A stretch of 64,000 nucleotides of DNA from Ligula intestinalis (lineage: Eukaryota; Platyhelminthes; Cestoda; Diphyllobothriidea; Diphyllobothriidae). This document shows, piece by piece, positions 48,801 to 60,800 of the stretch. The stretch is taken from NCBI GenBank assembly GCA_036362985.1, contig JAYGXS010000003.1, forward strand, positions 73,924,162-73,988,161, given 5' to 3'. The position numbers and the translations under genes are program-made. Under the pieces are notes generated by a model. It had not been told where the DNA came from and did not search any database. It saw only the letters and a list, made by a program, of their open reading frames with translations. The stretch's first letter is position 1. Every line of letters starts with the position of its first letter.

Positions 48801-51800
48801 TTCCGAAATAAGTTAAACGATAATACAGATTCAGAAAATCTACAGATATGAATCAACAACACTTCTAAATACAGTAAAATAAAATGCATTTAGCATTTAT
48901 TAAAGTATATTCCACTGCGTGTCCTATTTCCCCACCCATAAAAACCTATAACCACCGTTTTCGTAGGAAAACATGCAGGTTGTAGGAATTAATGAGTGGG
49001 CCTACATAAGCTACTGTTGCCAACGTGCGTTTGAAGAAGCGCAGCGAATTCACAATACACCACCGCAGGCGCTGTAATGTGCGAGAGTTATCCTTACTAA
49101 TGGCTAATAGGGACCCATTTATGCCCGCGTTCTGGGCAAGTCGGATGACCTTCATAGAGGCCCGAGATCCCCTAAGGTGTATATTCCTGGCCAAAATTGT
49201 TGTCCAAGGACGGAAGGTGAGCCAGCAAGGGCCATTTCTATGTCCCCTCTTCTTCTGCGAATCCCTTTTAAAGGCAATCAGGCTTTCGCTGATAGGCGCT
49301 ACACTTGCCGGGTAAACAGAAAGACCATCTCATTACCTACTTTATCTTAGATAGTAGCATTTATTTATACTTATTTTTTGCCTTTTTTGACAGAAGTAAT
49401 CGGCCAAGAATTCAGCGTACCGACAACGTGGAAAATACCGCTACCTCGGTGGCTGCCGACCCCGAGGGAAGTTCTAACATTTACTCTGGCCCCAGGAAGT
49501 AAGACACCCATCTACTTGTTACTGTGTAAATCCTAGGTGATCATTTTCTGTAGCAACCGAACGCATTTCGAATTTTGAATCATTTACTGTTCTTTCAAAA
49601 GTCAAATACGTGTCAATTTAGGAAAAGTCCGCCTGTTTGAGTCTGCATCGGACTCAAAGAGCCAATCACAGCACGCACATTTCCTGAACACATACAGGGC
49701 AGGATTTCAAGGTCGACTCTCGATCATTCATCTTTCAATCTTGAAGTGATTTGATGTTGTAAATTATTATACTTACAGCCCAGGTACTAGCTAAAAGGCC
49801 CAGGCACGTGTTTCGTCGGTATCCTGCCGCTGTTTGACACGGCTGCGAGAGGTCCGGTTCATCAGTGCCCCCCCCCCCAGCTTCTCCTTTTGCTTTCTGG
49901 TTGATATACCCGAATTTTTAAGGAACTTAAAAAACTGAACTTGAAGTGATTTGTCAGTCGAAATACGACTAACAATCAGGACCGGCTTCAAAGCACGCCA
50001 TGTCACATAGTGGTGAATTGCAGGGGAAGATCTGTCTTGAGTTTTCTAGGGTTTACGCAGGCGACCACTGGGGCGACGAAACAATACGCAATTGGACACT
50101 TGTCCAAAAAATCATTCAAGACTGGGGTGAGCGGTTCTGAACAACCTGCTGACATGAAGCCGTTTAATACATGCCAAAACATGTGATGTCAAGCGGCGAT
50201 CTCTGTCCTGTACTCAGACTTAGTCGGTGCACGATAATTCCACATAATGAAGTCAGCAGTTATTACGACTGTAATAAAACAGATGTGTTATTCTCTAGCG
50301 TGACAGGAGGCTCAGTGCTTGTGTCTGAACAATTCACTGTAGGATTTGTTTTGAAGTCAAGTTGAATGGATGTGATAACCAGCAGTGAATGATGATCATT
50401 TTACCACACGGACCGATAATTTGATCGTCAGAAGTACCCATAAACAGCTGATGGCATACTTTCACCCCCTTTAGGCGGGCTGGACAGACTGAAAGTTCAG
50501 GAGTACATAACTTCAGCAGATTTCTAACATGCACACAGTCTGAACTCTGCTCCCCTTTGCGGGTGACCATAAACGACCGGACCCATTCTCCTTTACCTTC
50601 TGTACTAGGTGTCCTCTGCCTCGTGTGGATGTTTATCGTATTCCTGTCATTCATTTACAATGCTGTTACAATTCCTTTCCGTGAGGCCTTCGATACCTAT
50701 GACACAGCGGACTACATGCAGATCTGGTTTATCATGGACTGCAGTGCTGATGCCATCTACGTCCTTGATGTCTTGATTTTCAAGCCCCGGTTGCGCTACA
50801 TTGATGGTGGAATTGTGAAGGTGGGGTCCTGCAATTAATAATGAACTGCTTTATAACCTTACTCGGCGGAAGCTGTCAATACTATACATACTGTAACTTT
50901 AAATCGTGTCTACTGAATTATTGTAAGCAGCTGTTTTGCTTAACATTTGTGTAATGGTTTCTACTCGTCTATGGGAAACCAAACTTCGTGAAAACTTCCT
51001 TTGTAGCGTTATGCCTTTCGAATGTTTCAGACGGACTTCCGGAGCTGTGCAAAAAACTATACCACGTTGAATACTTTCAAGGTAAGCCTGCGCGTGATCT
51101 GAATTATGCATACTCGTAAAAGCAATCGTGAAAAGAAGTAGACCGCGAGCGTCCTGCTTTGAAAATTTAGCTCCGATCGCACAAGTTCTTAAATTTTCTG
51201 GAATAGTAATACCTTTGTTTCATCTGCCTATCATACTGTCCGCTGTGTGGACTCTGGCAGGGTCCAAGAGTGAGCCTCAACACAGAATGGGACGAATGAG
51301 TCCCGAAGTAGATTGATGGGCGTTCATCCCTCATAGTCAATATTTCCCAGGTAAATTGGCAAGAAAGCGATACCAACGGTTAGCACACTAGACTTCTGAC
51401 CAACAGGTTGCGGTTTCGACCCTCGGAAGGAGCATCACCTGGGGTTGGGTATGGCTGGCTGAGGACGGCTAATAAGTCAGCAGTGGTCATTTCATTTTCT
51501 CTTAATTATTGCCGGCAATGTTCATCTGCATAACTGCTTGTTGAATTATCATCCTCTCGGCAAGGTCCCTGGCGTATTGATTGCACTCAGCTGTGCAGCC
51601 GCATGGGTCCAGTCTGAACCCGAACTCCAGGCCAAACTAGGGTCCTGCTCTGAAATCAGACTAGGTTGGTAATCATCACTACCTTGGAACGGGGAATTCT
51701 CGATCACATTTGACAGAGGGTGTGCCCGTGGTCAACTAGTAAGGTGCTGTTATCGCAGGGGATTGAGTAAGTTAAACCCTAACAACTGCGATCTTCAGGC

Positions 51801-54800
51801 CCGGTTCCTTAGGGGAAGAGAAGTCATGGGAGGCACGATTGGAAGGAAAAGTGCGTTCTGTACAGAAGAACTCGGAGAATAGGTAGGTAGGAGGAGAATT
51901 GACTGTCAAATGACTAGATAATCCCTAAGCCAGCAGACGGCGTCTGAAATGAAGTCTGCTCGGTAGTCGTTACATGATGTCCTGCGTGAGTCGACCTGTT
52001 ATTGACTGTTCCAGAGGCCAGAAACAGCAAGCGCTCACAAGTGCACTTCGACTTGAGCTAGTCATTGCAGGTGCACACAAAAGCGCTTCGTTCGGAGCTA
52101 GACACTACAGTGTCCTCGACTATGACAAAGGCCCTACTGCAAATCCCATAACACCTACGTCCTGTAAGGTTAGGCGATAATGCAGTTTCATTTTACCACA
52201 ATCAACCCTATGCGGTAGGCTTCCATTTTTCGAGAAAGAGAATCCAACTGAGCAATTGTATGTTTTTTCCTTGCTTATAAATCTCCTAATCAAGCGTTAA
52301 GAAATAGTTTTTTTCTTTTTCACTTCGATCACTTTGAGCTGGATCTGATCGCTCTAGTACCGCTGGATCTCCTCAGTTTCATTTTCGGTCGACCCCGGGC
52401 CTGCTTCCGACTCCTACGACTTTTGAAGGTGGGTAAGCTCAGACAATTCTGTCCTGTAAATAAACAAAGCGGAAACCAGTTAGCTGCTCTGTAATTGCCC
52501 CGTGTTTTTAACCCACAGTTCCCCATCCTGGTGGAGTTCTTCGACCGAACGGATCAGCAAGTCAGTGCTGGTTTTGCAGTTCGCTTGACCAAAACCCTCC
52601 TCTATCTGCTCTACATCATTCATGTGGAGTGTTGTGGCTACTACGCATTCAATCGCATTCAAGGGTTGAATGCGACCTCGTGGTCCATTGGCCAACAAGA
52701 CAATAACCCGTTAGTGCTGTGCTTAAGAGAGAGCTCTGAAATTAAGGGCAAGGCGAGGTCTAACCATCCTTCTTTGTGGTTTACTATTCTGTCCCTTTTT
52801 TTTCTTTCCACCAAAGGTATATCTACTCCTTCTACATTGCCACCAAGATGGCCACTTCGATCGGAAATCTGGCTCACGCTACTAACCCACCGGAGTTCAT
52901 ATTCATGACCACATATTGGTTGACTGGTGTATACGTCTCTGCTATTCTAATTGGCCAGGTTGGTTACCTGTACTTTAAAAGCTGCTAGAAGAGCTCCGGT
53001 TCAACTATAGGCTCTGCTGATTGGTCCTTTTTCGCTGTAAGAAGTTTGAGACCAGAACTGAGCAACCTTGAACCATGCTGTTTTTGCCATTACCTCTACT
53101 AATTACCCATGGCTCCTTGCACAATCTGCTCAGTACGGTCTTATTGCAAGAGGGTTTTTAAAGGGAAATCGGTCTGCAGAACGAGTTTAAAGGAGCGGCT
53201 CGATGGTCATTTCTGGCTTATAAGATATTGTCAGTTAGCCGGGTCGTTGTGCGTCCCGTTCCTTTATAATTCTAAAATCTTGCATAAATTCATTTTGAAC
53301 ATTACTGAAAACTGCTCAGCTGTGGCCGCCGTTAATTTACCCATTAAACCACCCAACCAGAGCGCTTCACTCATGGCTTGTTATCATTCTCCCGCAAAGC
53401 GCATGGGCATTTTCGGAGCTATGCTCTCCGGGTGATAGTTGATTACCACAGCGGGAATGTCAGGTGGTAAAGAGAAATTGAAATCGTGTTTGAATTCCGC
53501 AGTTCCGATTATTTCCTAGTCGCTTTTGCATGGAATACCAAGTACATACTTCCATTATGGTACAGTAAATGAGCCAATCATGGAAGCACATAGAACTACA
53601 CCATTCTGAGTGCGGCGTTTCTTCGGCTGGGAAGGTTTCATCCAAGACGGCAAAAGAGCCTTTAGCATTGCCGGCAAAGCCAAGGAAAGCTGGAGTGGCC
53701 AGTTCTGGCCAATTAGCCATCGCCAGCCAGCCATACCTAGCCCCAAACGATGCACCACTCGAGGCTTGAGTCTTACGCCACGACCATTGAGCCACGAACT
53801 CGTTGTCTTACCAGTTTAGTTCGCGAGATATTGACACTATCAGGGCCCGAGAAAGGAGGCTCAAGGCAAAAGTAGAGCGGAACAGGTGAGTTCCTTTAGT
53901 GGTCAGTGAACGTTCGCTAACGAATAGAACAGGTTGTCAACAGACGCGGCGGTAAAGTAAACAATGACGATACGGGAGCAGCTGCGCACCAGGGGCGGCT
54001 GAGGGCGTGTAGGGCTGCGGCGACATAAGTGACAGTGATGTGCAAGCCATAAGCAGCGGATCAGCCGATCTTGGCAGGCTACATGCACGGAAAAGGGCTG
54101 CGGAAACAGGCCGCGAGCCTAAATTTTCAGGCTCTGAATAGGGGTGGACGACACGACAACTCGAAGCGTCAGGTCTCTAATAAACCTCTCCCGGTGAACA
54201 CTCTTCCGTCTTCGGGTTTACCGCCTGGGAGTCGCCTTTTCATTGCTTTCAACATGGTTACCTAAATCAAGTAAGTAGGCATATTATAGTAATAAAAAGT
54301 ATGGACTGACATTTTGTCGGTGGTCCATTTGGTAATTGGCTTTGCTGAACACATCAACATCTACCTGATCGACACAGTGAAAATAAACTTAATCCTCTAC
54401 GTATGGTGAGGAATGCACACGTATTGAGTCCGTACTAACTGTAAACTCTGCGATGGCGAATACTAAGAGCTGACAGGTATTTGGGCATACTGGCTGATCG
54501 GGAGGGTTCGAAATGTCAGGCAAAAATAAACTTGGAAGACTTGGTGAGTTTAGATAGAGCGGTCGGATATTTCCTTATCTAGATAATCAACTACTCACAA
54601 ATTTTGAGCAGGTTGAATTACCTATAATCTTCCGGTTTTCTACACGCCACCCACCGTTCCAGCTGGCATTTGCTGATGGCATTGAACTGCAGAGCGGTTC
54701 TTCGAAGGCAACTGCATTCCATAATTACTATAATCGGCAAACCAAGAATAGTTGGCCTTTTGAACTAACCACGGGAATTATCGCTTACCTGCAATTTTTA

Positions 54801-57800
54801 AGTAGGGTGATTTGCATGATCTCACCACTTTTGTTCTTCTTTGAACTTTTTCCCAGTTGGTGTTGGTGATACCACTGGAAAATGTCTTTCAGTTACCTCG
54901 CCCGAGGTTTGGGCACACTTCCCCCATATACGCGTTCGCCGTTGGTCGGGGGGGTTAGCGATGGTATTAATGCTCATTCAGTGTCTTCTCCCAAGGTTTG
55001 AGTACGCGACCCAACTTGCCCCTATAACGCTTTTATTTAACAAAACCATTGGGATCTATTTTGTTCCCTGACATGCCCCGGCCATCCCCTCCCCGAAAAT
55101 CAGTTGAACGTTAGCCCGCCGGGCGCGCTTCACACTTTGTCCATACGAGCCCACTATATAATCTTACCGAAGACTCTTAAAGATATTTGGTTGATATTTT
55201 TGCTTTATGCCTCTTATTTTCACCAGGTGATAGATATTCTTGATAGTCAACGAGCAGACAGAGAGGCCTACAAGAAGCTTATGAACACCACAGTTTCGTA
55301 CATGAAACAGTTGCGTGCCCCCGAGGCCGACGTGGACAAAGTGCGCACCTGGTTCATGTTCAACTGGGAGCAACAAAAAACCCTCGGTGCGTAAGGGCGG
55401 GCGTCACCTTGTTAGCGGATGATTTTTAACCCATACTATAGTACCTACTGTATGCATTTCAGTAACCGTAATTATTATTACTATTGCATCCTCAAGACAG
55501 AAATCTTTAGCATCCTGCGGTTGTTTTCAGTTTTATTAGTTTCAGTTAATTTTGATTTTTGGTTTATTGCTTTATTTTTAGTTATGGCTTTATTGAATTT
55601 AATTTTAATGTTGAGCTACATGTGGTTTTTCTTCGGTTTCTCGTATCTTTCCAAACGCATGAGAAACTATTAGGGGTTTTAAAAAAATGGGGAAAAACTT
55701 ATCGTTCACTGTTTACCCACTGTATTTTCTACAGATGAAAACCTTCTAATTGAGACCCTTCCTTTCAAACTGAAAACCGACCTACTAATCAACGTTCACT
55801 TTAAAACTCTCAGCAAGGTCTCACTTTTCCAGGTAGGTTGAGCGGTAAGTTCATTTCATTTCAGTTTAATTTAGGGGAAGATAGGCAAGCGCCTTTGAAT
55901 GCCCTATTGGTTAAAATATCGTTAAGGAAAAGGATCGATAGGTAAGAAAAATGAAAAAAGACTTTGGTTGCATTACAGCATGCAAAAAGAAAGTATTCGA
56001 GAGTAAGACGACTACTATGATAACATATCATTGACACAATTGTTAAAATTTCGTGGCCCCGGGGGGATTCGAACTCACACAACAGGGGAGGCTTTTTTAA
56101 AGCTATCGCTCTGCCATTGAACTACGAAGGCACGCCGTAGCTTTGAATTTAATCAGACTTGGGTCGATTTATCCACCCATCCCGTCCATACGTCATGTTT
56201 CGTCATCTAGTCTGGAGTAGTCTACCTCATCAGGTGGAAGCTCCACACTCGGTTCTGGATATGCATATTCATACTGGTCGGTTGTTGTCCTGTAAACCGC
56301 GGGATCACTCGCTAATCAGAAGCCCGCTACCTCAATAACATGTCAATGGGGAGCAGAGACACGAGACTGTCCAAGGGTCAACAATACCAAGTTTGCCCAA
56401 TCACAAATCACTGAAGACAGATTTTACTGGACGAATTAATTACTGAGACAAAAGCCTTATGCCAGCGTGTTTCAGTGTCCGCTCTTCAGATTCATAGCCC
56501 TAAGCGCGTGTGCACTGTTTGGCTTTTCGTCTGCAGCCAATCAGTGAATGAGGCAGTTTGATTGGCTACGAGTTGTCGCGTGCCCATTGTCAAGTCTCAT
56601 TGGGCGTCGGCAGCGAATGGGCGGAGGGCGTCAGTGGCCAATGCTGCCTGAGGGGACAATGCACAACAAATTCCCCACTCTGGTGACTTCTGTCTTTTAC
56701 CTACGACTTGGGATTTGGCCTAGAGACTGTAGACGCTGCAGACCCACGCCAGCAAGGGGCCTCGATTGATCAGTTGAATAGAGCGTTCTCTGTTTACTAA
56801 AGCCTCCCCTTGCTGGCATGGGTTCGAATCCCACTCAGGCCACCGATTTTTCACAATTGGGTCGAATGAAGTAATTCAGTTTTGTTTTTGGGAACATTCT
56901 CACTGCTGACCCGTCGCATCTCGGCACGGCTACTTCATTTCATCTCCTGTGTGCGGGAGGAGAGGAAGGGAGGACAGCATTCGGCCATAAAACCCCTATA
57001 ACCACCGTTTCCATGAGACAAAATTCTGGAACTAGAGGTATATGAGGTGCACTACTTAAACTACTGTTGCCAAATCAACATTTTGAAGCCATGCAACGTT
57101 CGAATTGTCTAAAACCCGCTTTCTGGTCCGGTTTAGGACTGCGAACGAACAATGATATCTGACTTGATCTGCAAATTAAAGCCGGTGCTGTTCCTGCCAG
57201 GTGCAATTATCTGTCAGAAGGTGGGTGACTCCTCTTGACTTTGACACATGCCTATCTAGGGTGAAGTTGGGCTGGAGATGTACATCGTGAAGCATGGTTT
57301 CGTTGAGGTGGTCGGCGGTCCGGACAACTCTCTCATCTTCGTGACACTCAAGGAGGGCAGCGTATTTGGAGAAATTAGGTAAGCCCCACTTGAGATGGCA
57401 CCTCGAGTCTTTGGTTTGGCGCCCATCACCACATCAGTCTTGCGTAATTTATGGTAAAACATTTAATTCTTGGTAAGCGAGTGTAAATGAATATTTAATT
57501 GTGTTGGGAGTGATCAAAAATATTAAATTAAAAGGGTAGGGTTTCTAAGTGGCGTCTTCGAAAGGTCCTTGTGTATTGCTGCCACCTACTCCAATATTTT
57601 AAATAGGTTGGATTACCCAAAATCTTCCAGTTTTCCATACGCCATCCGTCGATCCAGCAAGGATTTGATGATGGCATTGAACTGCAGAGTGGTCCTCCGA
57701 AGGTCACCGCACACCATAGCCGTCAGTATACTAAGGAAAATTAGCCTTGTAAATTAATCACGGGAATAATCGATTACTTACAAATTTTAAGCAGCGTGAT

Positions 57801-60800
57801 TTCCACAATCTTCCCACTTTTGTACTGCGTTAGCCTTTTTTCTAGTTTGTGTTGATGGTAACACGACAAAATGTACCTCAATGACCTCAACCGAGGTTAG
57901 GGTGCACTTCCCCAACATACACGCATTCGCCGTTGGTCGGCGGGGGGGTAAGCGATTATATTAAAGCCTACTTCAGTGTCCTCGCCTGAGGTTAGAGTAC
58001 GCGACCCGACTGGTCCTCGTAATTTTTTTTATTTTACAGAATAATTACGGTCTTACTTGTTCCCTGAAATGCCCCGTTCATCCTCTCCCCTCAAAGCAGG
58101 TGCCCATGAGCCTGAGGGGCGCGCTTCACACGCCATCCAAGGAATCTCTACCAATTAAAGAAATTTATATTTGTTTCAATGTGTTAAATTGAATCAAATC
58201 CATCAACATAAACTCCTGTTGCTCAGGCAACTGACGCCTATTGAAAGAAATTTAACCCTATATTGGCGGAATTTAACGAAAAAATGGAAAGTTGGATTAC
58301 TGAAAATGTAAAAGTAGGTTATTGTTATAAGTCAAAGGTAAATATGACCTCTAAAGACAGTCCTATCGACAAAACAACCCAAGATTATTGCGCAAATGTG
58401 TGCGCACGCTAGAGTTCGTGAAAGATGATGCAGAACTTTTTGGAGTTGTGTTGACCAATCTGAGTAAAGTTGGTCAGGCAGAGGAGACATACATACCAGA
58501 TGGACACGAAGTGCATCGAATCAAGTCCAGAACTGAGGACTGCCGGCATTAATCGACTCAATTTCCAAACAACTCGCCCAACTGTCAACCAAGCTTGCAG
58601 ACCTTGATGGCATCAGTAGGCATGCCATAATTTAGGGCCTCCCTGAGAAGGAAAGAGCTATGAGTAATACACTTTAAACTCAAATAATCAAGTCGTGGAT
58701 TGCAACTGTCAGCTTTCATTGATATTTAACTCAAATCCCGTAGGCGTTTTAAGCAGGTGACTTCTTGTCCGATGTTTTTCTCAGATATTTAAATTTTTGC
58801 GTGCAAAGATTCGTCATGAGCCAGTCATTTATAGGGTATGGATCCGACTAACCGAAGTGTTGGTAGATAACTTGGAGTTCTTGAACCTCCACCGAGCTGG
58901 CAGAAACTACGAAACGGTTCAAACAACGACAGTAAAATGTCCCCTCCATGGGCGGGACCAGAATTTAAACTCTACTCAGAATCCAGTTCCATTGCGAACC
59001 TTTTTAACGTTCTTTCTGTCCGTCAGTTTGTTGGCATTTTCCGGTAAGAATAGACGCACAGCCACGGTGCGCTCCAAGGGTTACTCCACGCTCTTTCGGC
59101 TGACAAAGAAGGACTTTGAAGAGGCGATGAAAAACTACCCAGCGGCCTATAAACTTCTCGTCAGGAGAGCACAGTAAGTTCAAGCGATCCAGCAAACTAC
59201 TTAAATCTACCTTCTTCGGGAGGTTAATGTTTACTTAAGCCGTTGCAAATTAGAGCTGCCTGGAATACAATTCGCTTCTTCTACTTCTCGATGGCAAACT
59301 CAACCGGGCATTGCATTTCCGACGACTCAACAAAAACTCGGACAGACCAATCATAGTCTAGTTTCCATCGTGAGACGGCCGATCACCGATCTAGTTACGG
59401 GATATATGCTCGTTCCATTGCAATTTGTAGCTCAGGCTAGAGTCCCTGCAGGCAGTTAAGGCATAGCGTCCAGTTATGGTGTAGGGAGAGGCACTGCTGA
59501 GCAGGCGGCTGACTGGGTTAATCAGTCATGCCATATGCAGGCTTAAGAACTTTAGAATTCAAACCCGGACTCTGTGTTCATCAAAAATTACAAAGTTGAA
59601 GGCTTCATCATGGCGCCACCGGTCCATCGTCGGCAACAACGGCAAAATGCACTTTCAAGAGGACATTCGGCCAGGACAGCCATCTCGGACAGCTAAAGAC
59701 TTCCCTATACTACTACTCATAGTGTTTCGGTGGAATTTTTCGTATAGTGCAGTTCACCAGCTGTACAACGCATCGTCCCGCATATTTCGGTTGATATTTA
59801 GATGCTTATTGTGTAATATTTTTAAGCAAGATGTTTTTGGCAGGTCCACGATTCTGCCCCATTGACACACATTTGTGACATGACAGCGCCTCATATGTTG
59901 CTACTGTTTTCCGTACTCCACTAAAGCAAACTTAACTGAATCAAAATGCACGTGGCTTTGGGCCAAATTCCAAGAAGACTAGGCTTAAGGTTGAGGTAGA
60001 AGTGAGATTACGTTAAGGGGGGACTGTCAAGGTATGGACAAGGGTTAATATTTTGGTTTGACTTAAAGTATGGACGTGGATACCCTTCCTGGAATCATGT
60101 ACATACCTATCGCAACGGGTTAAGTAAGTTAAACCCTAGCAACTACGATATTCAGACCATGGTACCTTAGGAGAGAGGAAGTAGGTGGAGGCCAGAGTAG
60201 TAAGAATAGTTTATTCTGTATAAGAGGAATGGAGAATATGCAGGAAAAAGTTTGACTTCGGAGCGCACGACCAGTCAGGAGGCTAGCCGGGTCCTAAGTG
60301 TGGGCTTAGCAGCAAGCATCCCAGCGGCCAACGTGAACGGTCATTGTCTGGGTCGGCCTTGAAGGTTTTTGGCCAGACAGACTGCACCAGTCTACGCGTG
60401 CAGGCGTGTTATTCGCTGCCGGGTCATGGGCCCGCTTGGACGCATTTGTGATTGGCTGTTCAAAGAAATCGAAAACAGTGACCGTGAGCTTTGGCAAAGT
60501 TCACTTCGACGCCAGCTAGCCACGACATCCAACTTGTATTCTTGGGCGTTCCTATTTCCATTTTGTCCCCTCGGTTTCTTTCGGAAATAAAAGTTATTGC
60601 GAGGAGTACGCAGAAGCTCAGGCTACGGGAGGCTTTTGTCCTTCAACTACTTATTCTCACCAATCTTTTGCCATCTACTAGCCATTGCTTGAGTTATGTA
60701 AGGCACTTATGCATATAGCCACGTTCCGATGATATTAAGGTGACTTTGCGGAAATTGTTTCAGTTCCCAGCTTACTGCTTGATTTTAACGTCAAGTTATA

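Noticed and set aside
49305..49502. 65-codon frame over channel exon 3 read from its own ATG
   Set aside because: It needs a phase (2) that neither neighbouring exon offers; the phase-1 frame is preferred.
55391..55396. GTAAGG as donor of channel exon 9
   Set aside because: Stronger consensus than GTGCGT at 55387, but it leaves phase 2, while the next exon needs phase 1 to give the conserved LDENLL join.
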